From: Hydractinia symbiolongicarpus
Taxonomy: Eukaryota > Cnidaria > Hydrozoa > Anthoathecata > Hydractiniidae
Assembly (NCBI RefSeq): GCF_029227915.1
Contig: NC_079880.1
Coordinates: 7,628,001-7,692,000 of the forward strand
Direction: 5' to 3'
DNA length: 64,000 nt
Of the stretch, positions 53,991-64,000 are shown in pieces. Numbering within the stretch: the stretch's first letter is position 1; each line of letters starts with the position of its first letter. Below the pieces are notes generated by a model, which was not told where the DNA came from, did no database searches, and worked only from the letters and a program-made list of their open reading frames with translations. Position numbers and translations under genes: made by a program.

Positions 53991-56900
53991 TTATAAGTTC
54001 AAAGTCTAAAATCAGTTCAATTAAGTCCCACAGTCAATCGTTTCACTGTTAAAAGCGATGCAACCTAGTAATGTCAGAAACATATGGCTAAATGCATGTT
54101 GGTACGAATATGTGACGCTACCGTTGTAACTCAAACGGATTTATACCGCTAGAAAGTCAATGAAATGCACTTTTTGAAAATGTCTCTATTTCTTCAGCGC
54201 GTGCTAACGGCTAGGATTGGTTCCACAGTTAAAAATGAGTTATTTATTTAAATATTTAAACAAAGCGCTACCACAGCGCACAGTGTAATCGCTGAGTTCC
54301 AGCAATCAGGTCAAATTAAGAAGAATGTTAACTCTTGGAGTCCAATTGTCTCATTGATGACCTGTATAACGTCAAAGTCTAAAATCAGTTCAATTAAGTC
54401 CCAAAGTCAATCGTTTTACTGTTAAAAGCGATGCAGCCTAGTGACATCGGAAAAATATCGCTAAATACATGTTGGTACGAATTTGTCACGGAACTCTTGT
54501 AACTCAAACGGATTGATACCGCTAGAACGTCAATTAAATGCACTTTTTAAAAATGTCTCTATTTCTTCAGCGCGCGCAAACAGCTAGGATTGATCCCACA
54601 GTAATCAAAGACTTATTTATCTAAATTTTTTAATGAAGCGTTACCACACCGCACAGTGTAATCGCTGAGTTCTAGCAATCAGGTCAAATTAAGAAGATTG
54701 TTATTTCTTGGAGTCCAATTGTCTCATTGATGACCTTTATAAGGTCAAAGTCTAAAATCAGTTCAATTAAGTCCCACAATCAATCGTTTCACTGTTAAAA
54801 GCGATGCAACCTAGTAATGTCAGAAACATATGGCTAAATGCATGTTGGTACGAATATGTGACGCAACCGTTGTAACTCAAACGGATTGATACCACTAGAA
54901 AGTCAATGAAATGCACTTTTTGAAAATGTTTCTATTTCTTCAGCACGTGCTAACGGCTAGTATTGGTCCCACAGTTAAAAATGACTTATTTATTTAAATA
55001 TATAAACAAAGCGCTACCACAGCGCACAGTGTAATCGCTGAGTTACAGCAATCAAGTCACATTAAGAAGAATGTTATTTCTTGGTGTCCAATTGTCTCAT
55101 TGATGACCTGTATAACGTCAAAGTCTAAAATCAGTTCAATTAAGTCCCACAGTCAATCGTTTTACTGTTAAAAGCGATGCAGCCTAGTGACATCGGAGTA
55201 ATATCGCTAAATACATGTTGGTACGAATATGTCACGCAACTGTTGTTACTCAAACGGATTGATACCGCTAGAACGTCAAGGACATGCACTTTTTAAAAAT
55301 GTCTCTATGTCTTCAGCGCGCGCAAACGGCTAGGATTGGTCCCACAGTAAAAAAAGGCTTATTTATCTAAATTTTTAAATGAAGCGCTACAATAGCGCCC
55401 AGTGTAATCGCTGAGTTCCAGTAATCATGTCAAATTAAGAAGAATGTTATTTCTTGGAGTCCAATTCTCTCATTTATCACATTTATAAATTCAAAGTCCA
55501 AAGCAGTTCAATTAAGTCCCACAGTCAATCGTTTTACTGTTAAAAGCAAGAGCTAAAGGCTAGGATTGGTCCTACAGTAAAAATTGTCTAACTTATCTAC
55601 ATTTTTTAATAAAGCGCTATCACAGCGCCCATTGTAATCGTTGAGTTCCAGTAATCATGTCAAATTAAGAAGAATTTTATTTCTTGGAGTCCAATTGTCT
55701 CATTTATCACATTTATAAGGTCAAAGTCTAAAATCGGTTCAATTAAGTCCCACAGTCAATCGTTTTACTGTTAAAAGCGATGCAGCCTAGTTACATCGGA
55801 GAAATATCGCTAAATACATGTTGGTACGAATATGTCACGCAACTGTTGTTACTCAAACGGATTGATACCGCTAGAACGTCAAGGACATGCACTTTTTAAA
55901 AATGTCTCTATGTCTTCAGCGCGCGCAAACGGCTAGGATTGGTCCCAAAGTAAAAAAAGGCTTATTTATCTAAATTTTTAAATGAAGCGCTACCATAGCG
56001 CCCAGTGTAATCGCTGAGTTCCAGTAATCATGTCAAATTAAGAAGAATGCTATTTCTTGGAGTCCAATTGTCTCATTTATCACATTTATAAGTTCAAAGT
56101 CCAAAGCAGTTCAATTAAGTCCCACAGTCAATGGTTTTACTGTTAACAGCGATGCAACCTTGTAATAACAGAAACATATCGCTAAATACTTGTTGGTACG
56201 AATAATTGACACAACCGTTGTAACTCAAACGGACTGATACCGTTAGAAACTCAATGAAATATAGTTTTTGAAACTGTCTCTATTTCTTCAGCCCGAGCTA
56301 ACGGCAAGGATTGGTACCACGGTAAGAAACTGACTTATTCATGAAAATTTTTGAATAAAGCGCTTCCACAGTGCCAGTGTAATCGTTCAGTTCCATGTCA
56401 AATTAAGGAGAATGTTATTTCTTGGAGTTCAATTTTCTCTTTTCTCACATTCATAAGATCAAAGTCCAAGGCAGTTCAATTAAGTGCCACAGTCAATCGT
56501 TTCACTGTTAGAAGCGATGCAACATAGTAATACCAGAAAAATATCGCAAAATACATGTTTGTACGAATATGTCACGCAACTGTTGTTACTCAAACGGATT
56601 GATACCGCTAGAACGTCAATGACATGCACTTTTTAAAAATGTCTCTATTTCTTCAGCGCGCGCAAACGGCTAGGATTGGTCCCACAGTAAAAAATTACTT
56701 ATTTATCTACATTTTCAAATAAAGCGTACCACAGCGCCCAGTGTAATCGTTGAGTTCAAGCAATCATGACAAATTAAGAAGAATATTATTTCTTGGAGTT
56801 CAATTGTCTCAATTATCATATTTATAAGGTCAAAGTCCAAAGCAGTTCAATTAAGTCGCACAGTCAATCGTTTCCCTGTTAAAAGCAAGAGCTAACGGCT

Positions 56901-58600
56901 AGGATTGGTCCTACAGTAGAAATTGTCTAATTTATCTACATTTTTTAATAAAGCGCTATCACAGCGCCCAGTGTAATCGTTGAGTTCCAGTAATCATGTC
57001 AAATTAAGAAGAATTTTATTTTTTGGAGTCCAATTGTCTCATTTATCACATTTATAAGGTCAAAGTCTAAAATCAGTTCAAATAAGTCCCGCAATCAATC
57101 GTTTCACTGTTAAAAGCGATGCAACCTAGTAATGTCAGAAACATATGGCTAAATGCATGTTGGTACGAATATGTGACGCTACCGTTGTAACTGAAACGGA
57201 TTGATACCGCTAGAAAGTCAATGAAATGCACTTTTTTAAAATGTCTCTATTTCTTCAGCGCGTGCTAACGGCTAGGATTGGTTCCACAGTTAAAAATGAG
57301 TTATTTATTTAAATATTTCAACAAAGCGCTACCACAGCGCACAGTGTAATCGCTGAGTTCCAGCAATCAGGTCAAATTAAGGAGAATGTTATTTCTTGGA
57401 GTCCAATTGTCTCATTGATGACCTGTATAACGTCAAAGTCTAAAATCAGTTCAATTAAGTCCCACAGTCAATCGTTTTACCGTTAAAAGCGATGCAGCCT
57501 AGTGACATCGGAAAATTATCGCTAAATACATGTTGGTACGAATATGTCACGCAACTCTTGTAACTCAAACGGATTGATACCGCTAGAACGTCAATTAAAT
57601 GCACTTTTTAAAAATGTCTCTATTTCTTCAGCGCGCGCGAACAGCTAGGATTGATCCCACAGTAAACAAAGACTTATTTATCTAAATTTTTAAATGAAGC
57701 GTCACCACACCGCACAGTGTAATCGCTGAGTTCCAGCAATCAGGTCAAGTTAAGAAGAATGTTTATTCTTGGAGTCCAATTGTCTCATTGATGACTTTAT
57801 AAGGTCAAAGTCTAAAATCAGTTCAATTAAGTCCCACAATCAATCGTTTCACTGTTAAAAGCGATGCAACCTAGTAATGTCAGAAATATATGGCTAGATG
57901 CATGTTGGTACGAATATGTGACGCAACCATTGTAACTCAAACGGATTGATACCGCTAGAAAGTCAATGAAATGCACTTTTTGAAAATGTTTCTATTTCTT
58001 CAGCACGTGCTAACGGCTAGTATTGGTCCCACAGTTAAAAATGACTTATTTATTTAAATATTTAAACAAAGCGCTACCACAGCGCACAGTGTAATCGCTG
58101 AGTTACAGCAATCAAGTCACATTAAGAAGAATGTTATTTCTTGGTGTCCAATTGTCTCATTAATGACCTGTATAACGTCAAAGTCTAAAATCAGTTCAAT
58201 TAAGTCCCACAGTCAATCGTTTTACTGTTAAAAGCGATGCAGCCTAGTGACATCGAAGAAATATCGCTAAATACATGTTGGTACGAATTTGTCACGCAAC
58301 TGTTGTTACTCAAACGGATTGATACCGCTAGAACGTCAAGGACATGCACTTTTTAAAAATGTCTCTATGTCTTCAGCGCGCGCAAACGGCTAGGATTGGT
58401 CCCACAGTAAAAAAAGACTTATTTATCTAAATTTTTGAATGAAGCGCTCCCATAGCGCCCAGTGTAATCGCTGAGTTCCAGTAATCATGTCAAATTAAGA
58501 AGAATTTTATTTCTTGGAGTCCACTTGTCTCATTTATCACATTTATAAGTTCAAAGTTCAAAGCAGTTCAATTAAGTTCCACAGTCAATCGTTTTACTGT
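53991..58600. repeat. ~3,060-bp-spaced duplication around truncated monomers
   Basis: The stretch from about 54000 to 55540 recurs at about 57060 to 58600. CAACCTAGTAATGTCAG at 54061 pairs with 57122, and GCTAGAACGTCAAGGAC at 55267 pairs with 58327. Between the copies lie two 230-bp-class monomers, whose junction AAAAGCAAGAGCTAA is at 55542 and 56881. A third copy of that junction is at 62641. The spacing is not a whole number of 373-bp monomers because these short units lie between the copies. Confidence 0.8.
55383..55612. repeat. 230-bp truncated monomer
   Basis: TTACTGTTAAAAGC is followed directly by AAGAGCTAAAGGCTAGG, so about 143 bp, from the second arm of hairpin 2 to the GCGCGC palindrome, are missing. 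The same junction recurs at 56881 and 62641. The 62641 copy lies 5,760 bp from the 56881 copy, and the upstream GCGTACCACAGCGCCC monomer is also shared. This shows that the truncated unit was copied with its neighbours. Confidence 0.85.
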
Positions 58601-60965
58601 TAATAGCGATGCAACCTTGTAATAACAGAAACATATCGCTAAATACTTGTTGGTACGAATACTTGACGCAACCGTTGTAACTCAAACGGACTGATACAGT
58701 TAGAAACTCAATGAAATATAGTTTTTAAAACTGTCTCTATTTCTTCAGCCCGAGCTAACGGCAAGGATTGGTACCACGGTAAGAAAATGACTTATTCATA
58801 AAAATTTTTGAATGAAGTGCTTTCACAGTGCCAGTGTAATCGTTCAGTTCCATGTCAAATTAAGGAGAATGTTATTTCTTGGAGTTCAATTGTCTCATTG
58901 ATGACCTTTATAAGGTCAAAGTCAAAAGTCAATTCAATTAAGTCAGTCAGTCGTTTTACTGTTAATAGCGATGCAACATTGTAATAACAGAAACATATCG
59001 CCAAATACATGTTGGTACTAATATGTGACGCAACAGTAGTAACTCCAACGGATTGATACCGCTAGAACGTCAATGAAATGCACTTTTTAAAAATGTCTCA
59101 ATTTCTTCAGGACGCGCTAACGGCTACGATTGGTCCCACAGTACAAAATGACTTATTTATCTGAATATTTCAACAAAGCGCTACAACAGCGCACAGTGTA
59201 ATCGCTGAGTTCCAGCAATCAGGTCAAATTTAGAAGAATGTTATTTCTTGGAGTCCAATTGTCTTATTGATGACCTGTATAACGTCAAAGTCTAAAATCA
59301 GTTCAATTAAGTCCCATAGTCAATCGTTTTACTGTTAAAAGCGATGCAGCCTAGTGACATCGGAAAATTATCGCTAAATACATGTTGGTACGAATATGTC
59401 ACGCAACTCTTGTAACTCAAACGGATTGATACCGCTAGAACGTCAATTAAATGCACTTTTTAAAAATGTCTCTATTTCTTCAGCGCGCGCAAACAGCTAG
59501 GATTGATCCCACAGTAAACAAAGACTTATTTATCTAAATTTTTAAATGAAGCGTTACCACAGCGCACAGTGTAATGGCTGAGTTCCAGCAATCAGGTCAA
59601 ATTAAGAAGAATGTTATTTCTTGGAGTCCAATTGTCTCATTGATGACCTGTATAACGTCAAACTTTAAAATCAGTTCAATTAAGTCCCACAGTCAATCGT
59701 TTTACTGATAAAAGCGATGCAGCCTAGTGACATCGGAAAAATATCGCTAAATACATGTTGGTACGAATATGTCACGCAACTCTTCTAACTCAAACGGATT
59801 GATACCGCTAGAACATCAATTAAATGCACTTTTTAAAAATGTTTCTATTTCTTCAGCGCGCGCAAACAGCTAGGATTGATCCCACAGTAAACAAAGACTT
59901 ATTTATCTAAATTTTTAAATGAAGCGTTACCACACCGCACAGTGTAATCGCTGAGTTCCAGCAATCAGGTCAAGTTAAGAAGAATGTTATTTCTTGGAGT
60001 CCAATTGTCTCATTGATGACCTTTATAAGGTCAAAGTCTAAAATCCGTTCAATTAAGTCCCACAATCAATCGTTTCACTGTTAAAAGCGATGCAACCTAG
60101 TAATGTCAGAAACATATGGCTAAATGCATGTTGGTACGAATATGTGACGCAACCATTGTAACTCAAACGGATTGATACCGCTAGAACGTCAAGGACATGC
60201 ATTTTTTAAAAATTTCTCTATGTCTTCAGCGCGCGCAAACGGCTAGGATTGGTCCCACAGTAAAAAAAGACTTATTTATCTAAATTTTTGAATGAAGCGC
60301 TCCCATAGCGCCCAGTGTAATCGCTGAGTTCCAGTAATCATGTCAAATTAAGAAGAATTTTATTTCTTGGAGTCCACTTGTCTCATTTATCACATTTATA
60401 AGTTCAAAGTCTAAAGCAGTTCAATTAAGTTCCACAGTCAGTCGTTTTACTGTTAATAGCGATGCAACCTTGTAATAACAGAAACATATCGCTAAATACT
60501 TGTTGGTACGAATACTTGACGCAACCGTTGTAACTCAAACGGACTGATACAGTTAGAAACTCAATAAAATATAGTTTTTGAAACTGTCTCTATTTCTTCA
60601 GCCCGAGCTAACGGCAAGGATTGGTACCACGGTAAGAAAAAGACTTATTCATAAAAATTTTTGAATGAAGCGCTTCCACAGTGCCAGTGTAATCGTTCAG
60701 TTCCATGTCAAATTAAGGAGAATGTTATTTCTTGGAGTTCAATTGTCTCATTGATGACCTTTATAAGGTCAAAGTCAAAAGTCAATTCAATTAAGTCAGT
60801 CAATCGTTTTACTGTTAATAGCGATGCAACCTTGTAATAACAGAAACATATCGCCAAATACATGTTGGTACTAATATGTGACGCAACAGTAGTAACTCCA
60901 ACGGATTGATACCGCTAGAACGTCAATGAAATGCACTTTTTAAAAATGTCTCTATTTCTTCAGCG
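58327..60965. repeat. 1,853-bp pentamer higher-order repeat, one full and one partial copy
   Basis: GCTAGAACGTCAAGGACATG at 58327 recurs at 60180. TTCCATGTCAAATTAAGG occurs at 58848 and 60701, and AACTCCAACGG at 59041 and 60894. All shifts are 1,853 bp. The unit includes a monomer that has lost AGCAACC from the usual TTCCAGCAACCATGTC. A relative of that monomer is at 56391. The second copy diverges near 60965. Confidence 0.85.
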
Positions 60966-63900
60966 CGCGCAAACAGCTAGGATTGATCCCACAGTAAAAA
61001 AAGACTTATTTATCTAAATTTTTAAATAAAGCGGTACCACACCGCACAGTGTAATCACTGAGTTCCAGCAATCAGGTCAAATTAAGAAGAATGTTATTTC
61101 TTGGAGTGCAATTGTCTCATTGATGACCTTTATAAGGTCAAAGTCTAAAATCAGTTCAATTAAGTCCCACAATCATGTTGAATGTTATTTCTTGCATGTT
61201 GGTACGAATATGTGACGCAACCATTGTACCCCAAACGGACGGATACTGTAAGAAACTCAATGAAATGTAGTGTTTGAAACTGTCTCAATTTCTTTAGGAC
61301 GCGCTAACGGCTACGATTGGTCCCACAGTACAAAATGACTTATTTATCTAAATTTTTAAATGAAGCGCTACCACAGCGCCCAGTGTAATCGCTAAGTCCC
61401 AGCAATCAAGTCAAATTAAGTCGAATGTTATTTCTTGGAGTCCAGTTGTCTCATTTATCACATTTATAAGGTCAAAGTCTAAAATCAGTTCAATTAAGTC
61501 CCACAATCAATCGTTTCACTGTTAAAAGCGATGCAACCTAGTAATGTCAGAAACATATGGCTAAATGCATGTTGGTACGAATATGTGACGCAACCGTTGT
61601 AACTCAAACGGATTGATACCGCTAAAAAGTCACTGAAATGCACTTTTTGAAAATGTCTCTATTTCTTCAGCGCGTGCTAACGGCTAGGATTGGTTCCACA
61701 GTTAAAAATGAGTTATTTATTTAAATATTTAAACAAAGCGCTACCACAGCGCACAGTGTAATCGCTGAGTTCCAGCAATCAGGTCAAATTAAGAAGAATG
61801 TTATTTCTTGGAGTCCAATTGTCTCATTGATGACCTGTATAACGTCAAAGTCTAAAATCAGTTCAATTAAGTCCCACAGTCAATCGTTTTGCTGTTAAAG
61901 GCGATGCAGCCTAGTGACATCGGAAAAATATCGCTAAATACATGTTGGTACGAAGATGTTACGCAACTCTTGTAACTCAAACGGATTGATACCGCTAGAA
62001 CGTCAATTAAATGCACTTTTTAAAAATGTCTCTATTTCTTCAGCGCGCGCAAACAGCTAGGATTGATCCCACAGTAAACAAAGACTTATTTATCTAAATT
62101 TTTAAATGAAGCGTTACCACACCGCACAGTGTAATCGCTGAGTTCCAGCAATCAGGTCAAATTAAGAAGAATGTTATTTCTTGGAGTCCAATTGTCTCAT
62201 TGATGACCTTTATAAGGTCAAAGTCTAAAATCAGTTCAATTAAGTCCCACAATCAATCGTTTTACTGTTAAAAGCGATGCAACCTAGTAATGTCAGAAAC
62301 ATATGGTTAAATGCATGTTGGTACGAATATGTGACGCAACCGTTGTAACTCAAACGGATTGATACCACTAGAACGTCAATGACATGCACTTTTTAAAAAT
62401 GTCTCTATTTCTTCAGCGCGCGCAAACAGCTAGGAATGGTCCCGCAGTAAAAAATTACTTATTTATCTACATTTTCAAATAAAGCGTACCACAGCGCCCA
62501 GTGTAATCGTTGAGTTCAAGCAATCATGAAAAATTAAGAAGAATATTATTTCTTGGAGTTCAATTGTCTCATTTATCAGATTTATAAAGTCAAAGTCCAA
62601 AGCAGTTCAATTAAGTCGCACAGTCAATCGTTTCCGTGTTAAAAGCAAGAGCTAACGGCTAGGTTTGGTCCTACAGTAAAAATTGACTAATTTATCTACA
62701 TTTTTAATAAAGTGCTATCACAGCGCCCAGTGTAATCGTTGAGTTCAAGCAATCATGTCAAATTAAGAAGAATGTTCTTTCTTGGAGACCAATTGTCTCA
62801 TTTATCACATTTATAAGTTCAAAGTCTAAAATCGGTTCAATTAATACCCACAGTCAATCGTTTCTCTGTTAAAACCTATGCAACCTAGTAATAGGGGAAT
62901 CAAATCTCTAAGTACATGTTGGTACGAATACTTGACGCAACCGTTGTAACTGAAACGGATTGATACCGCTAGAAAGTCATGGAAATGCACTTTTTGAAAA
63001 TGTCTCTATTTCTTCAGCGCGTGCTAACGGCTAGGATTGGTTCCACAGTTAAAAATGAGTTATTTATTTAAATATTTCAACAAAGCGCAACCACAGTGCA
63101 CAGTGTAATCGCTGAGTCCCAGCAATCAGGTCAAATTAAGAAGAATGTTAATTCTTGGAGTCCAATTGTCTCATTGATGACCTGTATAACGTCAAAGTCT
63201 AAAATCAGTTCAATTAAGTCCAACAGTCAATCTTTTTCCTGTTAAAAGCGATGCAGCCTAGTGACATCGGAAAAATATCGCTAAATACATGTTGGTACGA
63301 ATATGTCACGCAACTCTTGTAACTCAAACGGATTGATACCGCTAGAACGTCAATTAAATGCACTTTTTAAAAATGTCTCTATTTCTTCAGCGCGCGCAAA
63401 CAGCTAGGATTGATCCCACAGTAAACAAAGACTTATTTATCTAAATTTTTAAATAAAGCGGTTCCACACCGCACAGTGTAATCGCTGAGTTCCAGCAATC
63501 AGGTCAAATTAAGAAGAATGTTATTTCTTGGAGTCCAATTGTCTCATTGATGACCTTTATAAGGTCAAAGTCTAAAATCAGTTCAATTAAGTCCCACAAT
63601 CATGTTGAATGTTATTTCTTGCATGTTGGTACGAATATGTGACGCAACCGTTGTACCCCAAACGGACGGATACTGTAAGAAACTCAATGAAATGTAGTGT
63701 TTGAAACTGTCTCAATTTCTTCAGGACGCGCTAACGGCTACGATTGGTCCCATAGTACAAAATGACTTATTTATCTAAATTTTTAAATGAAGCGCTACCA
63801 CAGCGCCCTGTGTAATCTCTAAGTTCCAGCAATCAAGTCAAATTAAGTAGAATGTTCTTTCTTGGAGTCCAGTTGTCTCATTTATCACATTTATAAGGTC

Positions 63901-64000
63901 AAAGTCTAAAATCAGTTCAATTAAGTCCCAAAATCAATCGTGTCACTGTTGAAAGCGATGCAACCTAGTAATGTCAGAAACATATGGCTAAATGCATGTT
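60966..64000. repeat. 2,427-bp-spaced duplication running off the right edge
   Basis: The stretch from about 60960 to 61573 recurs from about 63387 to the window end. It includes the GCGGT/ACCGC hairpin-1 variant (61031 and 63458), the chimeric junction AATCATGTTGAATG (61171 and 63598), and the GTGTTTGAAACTGTCTCAATT variant. Between the copies are ordinary monomers and one 230-bp-type unit (junction at 62641). The array clearly continues past the window end. Confidence 0.82.
61030..61363. repeat. 334-bp chimeric monomer with a templated insertion
   Basis: CCCACAATCA is followed by TGTTGAATGTTATTTCTTG and then by CATGTTGGTACG. Hairpin 2 and the CCTAGTAATGTC block are missing. In their place is a 15-bp sequence, GAATGTTATTTCTTG (61180-61194), identical to 61089-61103 in the same monomer. 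This pattern suggests a template switch during repair. The identical unit is present again around 63598. Confidence 0.85.

Larger units (their letters stand above)
1..64000. repeat. Satellite DNA array, ~373-bp monomer, head to tail
   Basis: The entire window is made of about 170 copies of one AT-rich monomer, all in the same orientation. Successive occurrences of the AGCGCTACCACAGCGC anchor at 31, 404, 777 and 1150 are exactly 373 bp apart, and the same landmarks recur to the last base: the CTTGGAGTCCAATTG block, the CCCACAGTCAATCG block, the ATGTTGGTACGAATATG block and the ACGGCTAGGATTGGTCCCAC block. Length variants of 230, 299, 334, 357, 449 and 485/486 bp come from internal deletions or duplications. 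No flanking unique DNA is present, so the array is longer than the window. Arrays of this size are typical of eukaryotic heterochromatin. A centromeric or pericentromeric location is inference. The family is not one I recognise. Confidence 0.98.

Noticed and set aside
1-64000. CENP-B box (TTCG....A..CGGG) in the monomer
   Set aside because: No monomer I read contains the required core spacing. CACGGT and AACGG motifs do not fit it.
1-64000. tRNA-like or RNA polymerase III promoter in the GGCTAGGATTGGTCCCAC block
   Set aside because: It has some similarity to tRNA text, but no B box (GGTTCGANTCC) and no cloverleaf can be drawn.
1-64000. CRISPR-like array
   Set aside because: The repeated unit is continuous with no unique spacers. 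Repeats and would-be spacers are equally conserved from monomer to monomer.
1-64000. Telomeric or simple-sequence repeats
   Set aside because: No TTAGG, TTAGGG or TTTAGGG runs and no microsatellite tract were seen. Short A or T runs belong to the monomer tail.

Overview
The whole 64 kb window is one uninterrupted head-to-tail satellite DNA array. It contains no gene, RNA gene, transposon, CRISPR array or unique sequence that I can support. The unit is an AT-rich monomer of about 373 bp (a counted representative stretch is about 38% G+C). Roughly 170 copies lie in the same orientation and the array runs off both ends of the window. This is typical of pericentromeric or centromeric heterochromatin of a eukaryote. 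I do not recognise the monomer and cannot name the species. CpG is not depleted (about 14 CpGs in monomer 777-1149 against about 13.5 expected from composition), which fits a lineage with little CpG methylation, such as many insects, but this is only a hint.

Layout, left to right. 1-10.3 kb: older, diverged monomers with imperfect multimers (a 1,103-bp trimer; related segments 2,015 and 746 bp apart) and four 448-449-bp long monomers. 10.3-12.5 kb: a 1,044-bp trimer repeated twice, each with a 299-bp short monomer. 12.5-18 kb: a 2,087-bp higher-order repeat built on 485/486-bp monomers that carry an internal ~113-bp duplication. 18.6-23.7 kb: a 1,860-bp pentamer, with a conversion tract in its middle copy. 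23.7-35.6 kb: a ~2,607-bp heptamer, within which a 4,841-bp (13-monomer) segment was duplicated out of register. 36.0-39.0 kb: a 1,490-bp tetramer present twice. 39-46.6 kb: overlapping segmental duplications 4,470, 2,976 and 1,868 bp apart. 46.6-64 kb: a mosaic of tetramer, pentamer and longer duplications with several truncated or chimeric monomers.

Each monomer carries short inverted repeats: a hairpin at the chosen monomer start (GCGCT..AGCGC), a second around the ATCG..CGAT segment, a third in one subfamily (GACCTT..AAGGTC), and a GCGCGC palindrome. In some diverged monomers both arms of the first two have changed together so that pairing is kept. Several independent deletions and duplications break at or next to the second hairpin. 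These structural patterns and the layered record of unequal exchange are the most interesting content. I found no evidence of a novel protein system. Short open frames of 60-97 codons are chance openings in the repeat and were not annotated as genes.
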